Assembly (NCBI GenBank): GCA_947561715.1
Contig: OX387198.1
Span: forward strand, 18,665,645 to 18,729,644
DNA length: 64,000 bases
Reading direction: 5' to 3'
From: Ascidia mentula
Taxonomy: Eukaryota > Chordata > Ascidiacea > Phlebobranchia > Ascidiidae
Made by a program: the position numbers and the translations under genes. This document shows positions 11,446-23,474 of the stretch, in pieces (positions within the stretch are counted from its first letter, which is position 1; every line of letters begins with the position of its first letter). The notes under the pieces are model-generated. The model searched no databases. It was given only the letters and a program-made list of their open reading frames with translations, and was not told the origin of the DNA.

Positions 11446-11588
11446 AAAGGGGGTGGTGTAGCGACCACTGCGTTTTTATCGAACCATGACATGCATCGAT
11501 TGCCTTTTTCTGCATGTGTCTCGTTTTATGTTGCTCGTTGAAGTGCACGGCATTCTGATTTGTTGGCGCTTGAATAAACATCGCTACA
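11446..11588 (+). repeat. Polypurine tract and short gypsy 3' LTR
   Basis: GAAAGGGGGTGG (11445-11456) is a polypurine tract. The LTR candidate runs 11457-11588 (132 bp), from TGTAGCGACC to ATCGCTACA, giving a 7-bp inverted terminus TGTAGCG/CGCTACA. An AATAAA signal lies 16 bases before its end. Its position after the integrase tail fits. The minus-strand gypsy element at 62336-62488 has a similarly short LTR with the same TGTAGCGAC start. Confidence 0.75.
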
Positions 11589-11755
11589 ATGTAACAAAAT
11601 TTACCACATTAAAAATAAAGAAAAATTAACTTTGACTGTTGGGTCCGCCTTCCGACAAACCCTTCAATAATCGCACACGTCTAATGGAAACTTTAATAAC
11701 ATAGGAATTGGTAGAATGTTTTGTTGTGTTTTGTTCATTTGTGTTTACAACCTTT

Positions 11756-14265
11756 GCTAAATTAACCGAAGGCCACGCCAAAGGGGGTGTCGCAGTTCTT
11801 CTCAATTCTCCGAACCTCCAAATTCTAAAATCTATTTCTGACTCTGCCGGCCGTATTATCGCGGTCGACATCTCAACCCGCACCCACACCCTCCATATTG
11901 TCAACATCTACGCCCCCTCTCTATCAAAACCTCTGCCCCCAGCACAAATCTAGCACAATTAACTAACCTTTTTAAGTTAAAAGACTCTTTTCGTATACTG
12001 CTCCCCGATTTAGTTAAATTCTCCTGTCCTTTTAATTTCCAATCCCGTTCAGATCGAATTTATGTTACTCCTAATTTAACACATAAAAATCATTCTTTAT
12101 GATTTTGTTATCCTTGCTCTTAATATGGTCGCTGCTCCACCTTGTTTATGATTTAAACCGCCATTGTGTTATTTGGTCATCACTTCCTCTATGTTCAACA
12201 TCCCTCTTAATTTTTGGTTATCCCTTAAAAATTAAATCCTTCATTATTTTTCATTCGAAACGTCAAGTTAAAGAATCCCGCAATTGTGTTTCATCCCTAC
12301 AACAATCCCTGGATAATCTGAGAACTTCCCCATCAAAAGAAAATTTTAGTTCCTTTTATTCAGTAAAAAAATCCTTTCTAATTCCGTTCTAATTTTCTTA
12401 AATCTTTATCTTCAGATCCTAATTTTAAACCCATTATTGACAAGGCACTTTACTCAAAACTTCTTCCTTCAAAATTAATTCCCCTATTTTTGAGTTACTC
12501 CCAAAGAAATGCTTTTTTTAAGTTGTTATATTCTAATCAACCTCCTAAGTGTGTCCCTGATTCTTTTTTAGAAAAATTATCTGCCCCTTTTTCAGTCTCA
12601 GAAATTACAAAAACAGTTTTTAACCCCCGGCCCCGACGGCCTCAGTTCAGAGTTTTACAAACTGTTCTGGGACCGACCTCACATTAGCTCTTAATTTTTC
12701 TTTCCCCCTCCTAATTTCACATCAGCCCAAATTACTCTTATTTTCAAAAAATCTGACCCTTCTTTGTTATCAAATTACAGACCCATATCTCTCTTTAATT
12801 TAGATTTTAAAATTTTGACAAAAACACTTAATTTACGCATTACCCCTTTTATTTCACAGTTAATTTCCCCTAATCAGTTTGCCCAACCTGGTTTTACATC
12901 TTCTCACGCAACTACTCTCCTCCGCGACATTCACTATTCAGCTAAAAAAACGTAATTCGAACTCCTTTTTTTATCTCTCTTGACTTCCGAAAAGCTTTCC
13001 ATTCTATTTCTTTTGACTTAAAACTAAAACGCTTGCCCCCACTTTTTACTGATTTTTTATCTTCACTCCAATCCAAATCATCATCACAAGCCCTCTTCCC
13101 GATCAGGAGAGGTGTCAGGCAAGGTGACCCGCTTCTTGCTGCCCTTTAAAACCACCCTTCAATTAGTTCTATTTCCGCACCATGCCGCAACGTACCCAAA
13201 AGCGGTCGCCTACGCGGACGATTCAATCCTCCTCATAACTTTGCCCAATATCAAATAACATGGAACAATAAGGCCATAAGCCCATTAAATATACCAATTG
13301 GACATCACCGCGGCATGGCGCAATGCCATTTTCTCTTTACACATCCGTGTCTCCTCTATAAGCGACCCCTTTCCGACCTACGATTCGAAAAACATCCTCA
13401 CTAAAACATTACTCCTCCACCAGCCCTGAAGGACAGCGAGAAGTGGTAGACAGCATTGTGGCAGGCTTCGTTGGGGGTCACCACAATCCTACCCTTCCCA
13501 TCCCATCCCATCCGAACCCTTGCGGCGTCGCGTGACCTTGGCGGGTATGGCGTCGCAAACACACCACTTTACTCAAAACTATTCTTCCTCTTTCCTGTAA
13601 AAAACTATTATAAACACAGAATTTTAGATTGTCTCACCTTCTCCTTTCTATAAATCTCTTTTAAATCTTACCCTTTAGTTTGCCCCCAAGTTAAAACCCT
13701 TTTCAGTTGACAGATTGGTCCTTAGTTCATTATCCTTCTTTACCCAATTATTTAAAGACTTTTAATTTTCGCATTACTTATAATTTCTTACCCGTTAAAT
13801 CGAAATATAACGACTGTTTTTGTACCCTTTGTTTATTTTTTGAATGCACCCAGATTCAACCACTTCTTTCCTTAGTTATCCTAATTTTTTAAATTTTCCC
13901 TAACTCCCTTACCCACACAATATAGAAAACCGAAGTAAAGTTAAAAAGAACCCCAATGTTGCTAAGAATGTCCCTAAAAATTTTACCTAATCCTTCCGAC
14001 AATCGCTAAACTTTAAACATCGGTTACTGCGGACAAGGCCTGACCCCTAACTCGAGGTGGTACTTGCCAAAGCCAGAGATTTTTTACATAAATAACAGGA
14101 CCCCACAGAGTGCAACCCTTTCTTAGCGCTTTCTTCCTCTCCCATTTGCCTTTACTTGCGTTCTCTTCCATAACTATAACAATCATATTTCTCCCCTGTC
14201 TATCCTTTGTTTGCGCTAGTTTCCTATGTTGTTTATCGTTTTTGTTACTCGCTGGGCACCTCGAA
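11756..14265 (+). pseudogene. L1/Tx1-like LINE remnant, copy 2 (endonuclease, RT and 3' region)
   Basis: 11764-11918 encodes GHAKGGVAVLLNSPNLQI and the block ending HIVNIYAPS, the middle of an APE-type endonuclease; this stretch is almost identical in nucleotides to 19037-19191. A deletion then joins to a later part. 12764-12955 carries YRPISLFNLDFKILTK and PFISQLISPNQFAQPGF of the RT. 13456-13650 repeats the AASRDLGGYGVAN block and 14250 the CGCTGGGCACCT 3' block. Many stops and several internal deletions relative to copies 1 and 3. Not functional. Confidence 0.8.
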
Positions 14266-14349
14266 AGTGTCAACGTTGGAGGTGCAATATTCAAAAAGGA
14301 CCACAGTTCTGTTGAATCACAGGTAGATTGTATCACCTAATTAATAAAT

Positions 14350-15330
14350 AAAGTCAATGCTCCTGATGATCCGGTGGAATTATTCATTAGAAAGTTTTCA
14401 CTGCTGTGTATGGCCTGTCGTGAAAAGCATGTTTTGCCTATATCAGTGTTCAAGTTTATTTTTGATAAAGTAGCATTTACACAATATCAAATTTTAACTT
14501 CCTCTAATGAAATTCATGATGTACCAACCATAGAAACAGTTTGGTTTGACATAAGGCAAGAAACTGTATATCGGCAATTCTGCCTTTCTGTGGGTTTGAT
14601 TGAACCAGTTAAATATCTAATGCCTTCAGGCAAGGAGTCTTTTCATTCCATTGTTACAATCGCATTGCATTTCCCATATTGATGTGTTGGGCAGCATTTT
14701 GAGATGCACTAAACTGTCACATGATATAATGTCAAACTACAGTCATGGTATGATATTCAAAAGCCACCCTTACTTCAAATGTAATGGAGATCTTTTGCGA
14801 TTACACCTGTATTGTGATAATGTGGAGGTGTGTAATCCATTGGGAAGTAGTAAATGTGTGCATAAGCTTACATGTTTTTATTACATTGAAGAAAAATATT
14901 GGTCTTCTTTGCAAAACATTCATTTGCTTGCTTTACTTAAGCCAATACTCAGGGACTTGTCTGCTTTGGAAAAGGATGGTGTTTCAAAAAGCATTTTTTT
15001 GGTGGTTTAGCAACTATTTCCGCAGACAACCTGGGAAGCCATGATATTGGTGAATTTCGCAGATGTTTTAGTAGTGGCTCAATATGCACATTTTGTCTTG
15101 GAAGGCATTCCGACTTGAAAGAAAAGTTCCATGAAAGCATATTTACATTGAGAGAAAAAAGCAGCCACAAGTATCATGTGCATTCCGTGGAAAGTGACCC
15201 TAAGTTGGTACTAGCATATGGAGTCCATGGCGCATCACCATTTGATGCATTGGAGTGGTTTAATGTTATTGATGCTTTACCCCCGGACATAATGCATGAT
15301 GTTGTAGCAACACGCATGTTTCCCTACTAA
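14350..15330 (+). pseudogene. TNP2/CACTA-like transposase remnant
   Basis: Successive frames read AFTQYQIL..., HFPYIDVLGSILRC (after a shift near 14680), LYCDNVEVCNPLGSSK and LTCFYYIEEKYWSSL, DNLGSHDIGEFRRCFSSGSI (shift near 15010), then LEWFNVIDALPPDIMHD. The NPLGS block, the Cys-rich linker CTFCLGRH and LPPDIMHD are landmarks of the large TNP2-like transposase family of animal CACTA-type elements. At least two frameshifts and the end at 15330 truncate it. A related exon lies on the minus strand at 48560-48775. Confidence 0.75.
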
Positions 15331-16859
15331 ATTCTTTACACATTGGGAACACATACGGACCGAAGACTGCAGACGGTGTTAGGCTTTCTGGCATCCTACT
15401 GGACAACACATTTTTTTTTACACTTTGTAAAAAAAACACCCATTTTGTAATTCTTCGACAGGCTAGTCTGTCTACACTCTTAGTCGCTCGACCTCTCTCG
15501 GCCCTGTTGTTATTCTCGCCATCGCGCTGTAAACGTTCGCACGTTCTTTTAATAGTTAATTCGCTGCAGTTCAGTCACGTGTTAAACGCGCTTGAAACAA
15601 ATTAAACTTAAGCCACCTGGTATTGCAATCGTGTCTTTCAATCAACAAACAAGTCTGCCACGGAGTCGAACTTAGCTACCTATACAGCAAGAACACGCAA
15701 GCAGACTTCAGCTTTAGCACAGCAGCAAGCCGAAGTTTGTTAAATGGTAACTGTTTGATTCAAAGGGCTAAAGAATTATCTATTGACAGTGCAAAATATA
15801 AAGTTGGTGATAATCATGTTATTGACTTTATTGAGACAAGTATGTGCTGAATTTACAAAATGTTTGACATTTGTGTTTCCAAGTTTTCCTCACAGTTCAT
15901 TTTTGCCAAGACCTGCACAGCTGAGGTATCAGCGCATCCATTTGACTTGTATACCTACGAAAATGCTTCATATTTTCGTTTGCATCCATCTGAACCTAGT
16001 TTATTAGCGTAAATAAAATAATCAGTAATTTTTTTTCCAGAAAGTATACAATGTTTCACGTAACATTTAAATCTACAACAAAACCCATTCCCCTCCAGTT
16101 CGGCGCCGCATTGTAGACATTTTGTATTGTGACATCTCATTTTAGGTGCATAAAGTTTCTAATGTGTGCTTTTTATTGAAAGGTATCCTGAACGCCGGAT
16201 ATATGATGATGTTTGCAATGCTCTAATTGAAAAATACACTTTTTCACTACAAATGGATGCTATTATGTTAGTATTTAGAATGTAAGAAATTTGTTTATGG
16301 GTATAACTTGCAAAAAGAGGAAATTCAATACAAAAGAAGAAAACTGCCAAGCATGCATTGCCACAATTATGAATAATTTGCTCAATGAGTTCTGGCCAAA
16401 ATAACAAAATAGTTTTTTTTAATGAAAATTTATTTATGCTTCTGAGAGATGTCAATGCAAACTGAAGATGAAAACACGGTTAAAAGTCACAAGTATCTAA
16501 AAGAACATAAATGGTCACTGGTAGCTACTCCAACAGTGTTTAATGAAAAAATAGACTGCATATTTCAAACTGATAAGGTAGGTTTGTGAACATAAAAACT
16601 TTTTTTTGTTAAGTGTGTTATTTTTTTAATTTAATAGGATTTTTCCTTATCCAAAAATTGTACATAACTCCCAGAGCAACACATTCAATGTACATGTTGA
16701 TGGTAATATCATAACAGACATCCACTCATTAGAACAAGTGATCGCGATGTTGGCATGCTACTGATTTAGCATTTGCCTCCCTTCCAATGGAAACAGGACC
16801 CTATCATTTATGCAAAACATAGCAGTGCCTTTATCAGTATTGCATGTTATTAACAAGTT
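15331..16859. other. No confident gene; possible tail of the TNP2-like unit
   Basis: The stretch 15400-15620 contains no long frame. A short frame at 15735-15850 (AKELSIDSAKYKVGDNHVID) could be a further exon of the TNP2-like gene, but I cannot confirm it. The rest is AT-rich with runs of T. Confidence 0.35.
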
Positions 16860-16904
16860 GTGAAAGTGTTGTGTTTCATGTTTCCTTCAATGTGTTCTTG
16901 GTCT

Positions 16905-17140
16905 ATTCTTGCATGTGACACAGCTATGGTAACTTTGCGTAAAACTAGGGTAGAAAAAACATGTAAAATTGTAGATATCGAATTTGGGGACTTCGTTAAT
17001 TTCTGCACTTTGTTTCTGAAACGGGTGCGCGCAAAATGCACAGCCTTCTCTTTCAATTCCTGCGCCAGCCGCACTTTTAAACATTTTTTGATACACCTGA
17101 ATAATCGTGTGGTAAGCCGGCATAACACCAAAGCACATTA
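16905..17140 (+). repeat. Dispersed repeat pieces related to 10.1-10.5 kb and 28.7/30.3 kb
   Basis: 16911-16955 has CATGTGACAC, ATGGTAACTTTGCGTAAAACTA and GGTAGAA, closely matching blocks at 28731-28774 and 30350-30394. The stretch 17020-17140 (GCGCCAGCCGC, TTTAAACAT, GATACACCTG, CGTGTGGTAAGCC) matches the repeat unit at 10385-10450 and 10190-10210. Overlapping ORFs in both strands here are not convincing genes. Confidence 0.55.
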
Positions 17141-18825
17141 CTACTGCTATGTTTCCATGTCGCGATTGGGCTTCGCCCAAAATGTTTGACCAATGTTTTG
17201 GTCTAAAAACGGATCGTGTTTCCATGCCGCATACGCATCGGGGTTTTTCAAAGTGCAACAACATGACAAATCGTCTTCATCGGACGCTTGTGTCACAAAA
17301 ACATTGGATTTGAACTGTGTGGCAGTTGTTTTAGTATCTTTCCGCACTTTTAGTTAGTTTTCACCTTTGAAAACAGATTGACAAAAGTTATTCCAAACAA
17401 CACAAGTGGTATGTTTAACTTGACTTTTATTACTAACAATGAAAAAAACAACCACTTTCAATCTTACAGATATTTGAGAATCACTGGAAAGAGATGATTA
17501 CTGCAATACCAGTGCAAAACTGGACAAATTTATGAATGATAAGCAATGTGGAGCCAATGGCCATCTGTCTGCAGCTTATACAAAATTATGAATGTTTTCC
17601 ATTGTCCTTAAAGCTTTATTGCAAAAAAAATAAACAAAATGGTCAGAACATGTTGTCACAGTCCTTGCTTGTCAGGCCTCAAGGGTAATGGAAAATGTAG
17701 CATGTTCAACAAATTAAATGAACTTTGACTTCCATCACTTTCTTGCAAAACTAAAATAAATGTATTTCCACAACAGTTGGTCATTGTGCTAGCTGTAGAT
17801 CTGGGAAAATGACACAAAAAAAATCATTGGATATTGGATGTATTTCATCTCCAAAGCTATTGTGTTCACCAATTTGTTTGGTTATCTATGCATCCTCAGC
17901 ACCTAAAAGGTTGCATTTAAAACTGCAGTTCAACATAACATCCATGCATAAGGCATGTATACTTTGCTAGTGGATTATATACGTAATAAAACTGCGCAAA
18001 AAGCTACCAAACCCTGCTGCAGGTGTACTGAACAAACATGTATATTGTATCACGTGTTTGTGCAAATTTTATACCCTGGAGCGTTTACGACCATTTTAAA
18101 CTTTCACGACCATCGCTCTAAAACAATTAACTCGCTTACGACCCCGATAAAAACGTGTCCGTGTCTCCGCCTTGTCTGGACATCATGACTTGACCTAGAG
18201 GCATTTTTAACTTGAAGAAGTTTATTGTTCCAAAGAAAGTTGCAAGCGGGTTCAAAAAGCGATGTAATGCATTGTCAAATAACCAGTCATTCAGATCAGA
18301 CCACTCTAACAAAATTCAACTCGATGCCATTCAAACGATTCAACTCTTGGATTTGCTGTTTTGATGTCTGTGAAGTTTTTGCCATCTTAATAAAAGATTG
18401 TTTATTCTGAAATGGTGTCAGATCAATACGGAGTTTTCTGAAATAGAACACGCATCCACACAGTCCACCACCAATTTTGATGGCCCAAAAATTCAGCCGT
18501 TTTGGCCTGCGTCATGCGTCACTTTCATATTTGGTAACATGGCCCACTTACATGGACAAAATTGCGTGTTTCCAGACCAAAGCGAAACGATGTTTTTGAA
18601 CACAGGATGCAACCTATATTACCTATAAAATAAGATGCCCGGGATGTGTCCATTGTACATGCAACCTACATTATCGAGTAAAACCAAAAGAAAAAATGAC
18701 ATGTATCTGTGGGGTCAGAATTCCAACTGATTTTAACCAAACCCTAATTTAATTTTAACCACGAAACTGTAATGAATTTTTTAATGGACTCGCTGGAACG
18801 TTTTGTTTTGTTTTATTTAATTTTT
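17141..18825. other. No recognisable gene; one more satellite-like fragment
   Basis: No domain recognised in any frame. 18540-18600 resembles the satellite unit of 10.1-10.6 kb (AAATTGCGTGTTTC, GCGAAACGATGTTTTTGAACACA). The remainder is AT-rich without conserved structure that I can see. Confidence 0.4.
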
Positions 18826-18859
18826 TTGTATTTCTTGTTAAAGTAACTAAACAAAATGA

Positions 18860-19815
18860 CGTCATATCTCATAAAATTTGCACTTTAAACGTAAATGGCA
18901 TGGGCCTGGTCACCAAAAGGCAGGCCTTGGCTTTTGACATCTATCTCCTACAGGAGACTCACTCTTCACCCAAAACCGAATCCCTCTGGAAGTCCGAATG
19001 GACCTTCGGCCCTCCCCTTTTAAACTCGGCACCCTACGAAGGCCACCCCAAAGGGGGTGTCGCAGTTCTTCTCAATTCTCCGAACCTCCAAATTCTAAAA
19101 TCTATTTCTGACTCTGCCGGCCGTATTATCGCGGTCGACATCTCAACCCACACCCACACCCTCCATATTGTCAACATCTACGCCCCCTCTGGAAACCCGG
19201 TTAGTAATAATTTATTTTTTTACTCACTGTATTCCTATGTTACATCACCGCACCCTATCATTTTGGCAGCAGATTTTAATTGTGTTGAAAACCCTTTTAT
19301 TAGATAAATTTCCCCGTATCAAAACCTCTCCCCCCAGTACAAATCTAGCACAATTAACTAACCTTTTTAAGTTAAAAGACTCCTTTCGTATGTACTAGAT
19401 TTAGTTCAATTTTCCCGCCGTTCATTTAATTTTCAATCCCGCTTGGACCGAATTTATGTTACTCCTAATTTAACGCCTAAAAATCATTCGTTCAATCCAT
19501 ACCCCTTTTATGATCATGATTTTGTTGCCCTCACTCTTAATTTGGTATCTTCTCCACCAAGGGGCAGAGGCCCATGGAAAAATAATGTTAAAACCTTTTA
19601 CGACCCCTTTTTTGTTTATGATTTAAATCGTCATTATGTTATTTGGTCATCACTCGCTCCTATGTTCAACAAGCCCCTTGATTTTTGGTTATCCCTTAAA
19701 GTCAAAATTAAATCCCTCATTATTTCTCATTCGAAACGTTACGTTAAAGAATCCCGCAATTGTGTTTCATCCCTCCAACAATCCCTGGATAATCTGAGAA
19801 CCACTCTTACTTTTT
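18860..19815 (+). pseudogene. L1/Tx1-like LINE remnant, copy 3 (APE endonuclease end)
   Basis: From 18900 the frame gives YLLQETHSS (the QET catalytic motif of APE-type endonucleases), KGGVAVLLNSPN, HIVNIYAPSG and ILAADFNCVEN (the DFN motif). Upstream, 18870-18900 reads ICTLNVNGMG-like sequence, the usual endonuclease start, so this copy keeps the 5' part of ORF2. A shift near 19300 leads to DRIYVTPNLTPKNHSFNPYP and FYDHDFVALTL (the SDH-like motif). It breaks off at about 19815 in a run of T, before the reverse transcriptase. Confidence 0.85.
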
Positions 19816-19932
19816 TTTGAAGGGTCGCAGTTTGTATGTCGAAAGATTGCATCACCGCGAACCCAACATCAAACCAGTCCAGAAAGTTCCGGTGAGACAA
19901 CATGATGCCTGCAGGTCCTGTCAGAACAAAAT

Positions 19933-20480
19933 CCCAGCTAACACAAAACGTTATATCAACTTTCGTAACGTTTTTCAAAAGTTGTCCAATGGTTTCAGAT
20001 CGTTTTTTTGTGAAAGTAAATGTTGCATAAAGGTTGCATGGTATAACGTTAAACGATATTTCAACGGTCTATTAAACACGACTTGAAAAAAACGTTTTTG
20101 TGTGGACCAAACACAACATTTTAGTGATGTTATTGAACATACGTACCGATATAAACGTTTCTGTATCGTTAATACAAGACGTAATAAAACTGTTTTACAT
20201 TAACGTTTGTATGAGGCAACATTAATCTGTTTTGAAAACATTATTTGAATTACGTTTTAAATTGTACGATCTTGTAACGTTACTAAACAACTAAAAAAAA
20301 ACGTTTCGTATTGACGTGTACCTTTGGTTACATTAATGTGTTTTAAAAACGTTATTTGAATTACGTTTTAAATTGTACGTCGTTGTAACGTTCTTAAAAA
20401 AACAAATAAAAACGTTTCATAGTGACGTGTTCATATTTGAATAATTGTACGATCTTGTAACGTTACTAAATAACCAAACA
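19933..20480 (+). repeat. Left terminal and subterminal repeats (AACGTT-rich)
   Basis: After the 11-base terminus, ACGTT or AACGTT words recur every few tens of bases. A unit of about 120 bp, with TTATTTGAATTACGTTTTAAATTGTACG, is repeated at about 20245 and 20351, with a third partial TTGTACGATCTTGTAACG at 20444. Subterminal arrays of short words are the known binding sites of transposases in CACTA-type elements; that role here is inference. Confidence 0.65.
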
Positions 20481-20985
20481 AATTCCTGTCGCATGGACGA
20501 AACGTTATTTGAGTATGCTCGGGTATATACTGTCTATTACCAACTTGTTATTTTTTATGTTTCATTCACGCGCAAAACGTTGCAGTCAATTGCATTTAAA
20601 ATTAAGAATAAATTATGTTTTGTTTGAAGGAAACGACATTATGCATTGTAATTGTAAAAATGTGTAATATAAAGTTTTGTCTAAATGAGGCGAAGTAGTA
20701 ATTACTGTGTAATCCGATTTGGATAAACGTGTACCATTTGTCAGGATAAGGTGAGGGAACTTCATCAACTTCGCTGTAGCAAACAACACCAAATATGTTT
20801 GTTGCGTAATTTACTGCGCATGCGCAACCTGTCACATGTAGTCAGTTGTGGCGTCAGGTTTGTTGGTACCGGTAATTTGTTTGCTTTATCGCTATACATC
20901 GAATATTCTTTGCATTGTTGAAAGTTCTAGTTAATCTTACTGGTTGTTGTAAAAATTGTTAGGCTTGTGTGTGATTTTACTGAAG

Positions 20986-22530
20986 ATGAATCGAAAAATA
21001 TATCAGTGAGGGTGGATAAAAGCAAAAAGAGCAAAACTGAAGAAAAAACGACCACCTGTGTACGAACCTAGTTCAGAAGAAGATGTTGATGTTAGTAGTG
21101 GGCCTAGTATCGCTACATGGATGAATGTGATGAAGAACATAGTAAAAGGTTTGAGTGTGTTCAACATGATAAGTTACCTTGTCTGCTTGAATTAAATGAC
21201 CAAACATCATCATCATCAGATGACAATATTAATTGTGATGAATTTAAAGTTTTTTTGCAAGAATGGGTGACTAAATATCAGATCAAACACAATGCTGTTG
21301 ATCAGTTGTTAAAAGGTTTGCAGAAGTATGGTCAATATGACTTGCCTTCAACTTCAAGAACACTTCTTTCTACACCAAGATTCGTAAACACCCAGACAAA
21401 ATCGGGTATGGAATATTACAATTTTGGTTTAGAGGCCCAGCTATATTCTGTTTTAAATGAATACACAAAAAGCCACAGCATAACCACATCAGTCGATTTA
21501 AATCTTGGTGTAGATGGCCTTCCTCTGTTCAAAAGTTCTAGTAAATGCTTTTGGCCGATTTTGGGTTCTGTATTTGGCATTGTTTTTCCAGTTTCTATAG
21601 CTTGTGGGAGTACGAAGCCCAGTAACTTGGATTTTCTTCATGACACCATAGAGGAGGTTTCAAAACTGCATGAGCATGGATTGCACATTAATGATAAATG
21701 CGTTGCAATTACACTTAAATCAGTTGTATGTGATGCACCTGCTCGGGCTATGGTAAAGGCAACAAAACTTTTTTGTGGGTATTATGGTTGTGATAAGTGT
21801 ATGCAGAAAGGTCAATGGGCAGGCAGGATTGTACATCCACAGTTAAAGTCTCCTGTTCGCACAGATGCTACATTTAGGTCAAAATGCAATGAGGAGCATC
21901 ATAATGGAACTTCACCGTTTTGTGACTTAAATATTGACATGATAAAATCTTTTCCACTAGACTACATGCATCAAGCATGTTTGGGTGTCACAAAAAAGCT
22001 TCTTGTATCCTGGATTCGTGGCCAAAAAAGTACAAGAATATCCCAGACAAATTGCAATGAAATAAGTGTACGACTTTTGCATCTACGAACTAGTATTCCA
22101 AAATGCTTTTCACGAAAACCAAGATCTCTGAATGAGCTGGATAGGTGGAAAGCTACTGAACTTCGGCAGTTTTTATTGTACACAGGCATCATTGTACTAA
22201 AAGATGTGCTGCAAAATAAATCGTATTCTCATTTTGTATGTTTAGCCACTGCAATGAGAATTTTAGTTTCTCCATTCTCTCAACAAAACATCATGAATTT
22301 GCCAAAAATTTATTGGAACATTTTGTCAAAGAAATTGGATGTTTGTATGGCCTAGAGTTTTATGTCTACAATATTCATTGCCTCTTACATCTTTCTCAGG
22401 AAGTATGTGAAAATGGGGCACTGCCTATCAATTTCAAAACTACATACAGTTTCTAAAACGACTGGTGAGGTCTGGAAATAACCCTCTTGTTCAAGTGATC
22501 AAGCGCATAGAGGAGCGGCAATTATGCATC
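20986..22530 (+). CDS. CACTA-like transposase, main exons
   Basis: The first part, from ATG at 20986, is basic (KAKRAKLKKKRPPVYEPSSE) but contains a stop and is out of frame with the long frame 21117-22355 (412 residues). That frame shows WVTKYQIKHNAVDQLLKGL, LPSTSRTLL, VDGLPLFKSS...FWPILG, VCDAPARA, FCGYYGCDKCMQKGQWAGR (Cys pair), FPLDYMHQACLGVTKKLL and RKPRSLNELDRWKATELRQF, all landmarks of the animal CACTA-like family. It shifts near 22330 into LEFYVYNIHCLLHLSQEV and then LKRLVRSGNNPLVQVIKRIE. Two or three frameshifts suggest a recently inactivated copy, or introns that I misplace. Confidence 0.8.
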
Positions 22531-23190
22531 ACAACCCGCATGGCACAAAATATCCAAACAACTTTTATATTTTAAAATTTGGTGCATCTGATTGTTTTTG
22601 TGTACAAGTAACCGCTAATATTGGCAATGGATATTTTAGATGTTGTGTTTTTAGAGATGTGTATAATTTTTTTGAATACCCATGTCCCTCACAGTTGGTT
22701 GGAATTTATCAATGCAACCCAGAAAAAAAGAAGAGGTTATTTATGAACGTTTGAAAATGAAAGCAATTTGTTTATCAAATACAAAACATTTAGTATTCAT
22801 TGGGATTTTGCACAAACACTATCTGTTTCAATCTTTATTTAGCAATTGTGAAAAAATTTTCAAAAAAAAAAGAAAGGGAAGAGGAGGGGTGCATTCCATC
22901 TAAGTGGATTGAGGGTACAAGTGTGCGTTGGCCCACTTCCAATGTTTGTATGTCCTTGAATAAACAAGTGGACCCAAAAGAAAATTGGAAAGTGTTTCAT
23001 CTTGTAAAAGTCAAATTTCGTTCAGGTTTGATTTTTTTTCCTTTGTAATTAATATTTTACTCGAAAATTGCACCATATTACTTACAGATTCAAAAACTGC
23101 TTGTGAGGTTTATGATGAGAGCAGTCTGATGTAGAAATAGATTGTGATAGAAAGAGGAAGCAGCGAAAAAGGCAGTTCGAGGATTTTGTG
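22531..23190 (+). CDS. CACTA-like gene, middle exons
   Basis: 22550-22735 reads NNFYILKFGASDCFCVQVTA and FFEYPCPSQLVGIYQ, and 22895-23027 reads IPSKWIEGTSVRWPTSNV and WKVFHLVKVKFRS before a GT at 23025. This is the beta-rich region that commonly precedes DUF4806 in this family. A further exon follows AG at 23087 (DSKTACEVYDES, then a shift, KRKQRKRQFEDFVQ) and ends at GTATTGG near 23195. The basic tract may be a nuclear signal. Confidence 0.6.
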
Positions 23191-23474
23191 CAAGGTATTG
23201 GTTTAAGTGGATGCAAATGTATTTTAGAAAGCTTTATGATTCTCAACCTTTTATGCTTTATTATTTCCCCACAGTAATGCTTGAAGCCCTGTTTAATTAT
23301 GTAAAGCCTGTTTACTGTGGTGAAAGGTAGCAAGGTCAGAGAAACCTTAGATTTTTAAATAAGCACCAAAGCTTATTGCCTAGGTGTTTTATTTACTGGG
23401 CCATATTTTTTCTTGTGCAATTGCTTTGTAACATCATTTTGTGCTGGGAGTTAAGTGATATTTTTGCCAGGTAA

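Noticed and set aside
17160..17210. Palindromic GCTTCGCCCAAAATG / ATGTTTTGGTCTAAAAACGG area as an RNA gene or hairpin element
   Set aside because: No stable extended stem and no second copy that would define an element.
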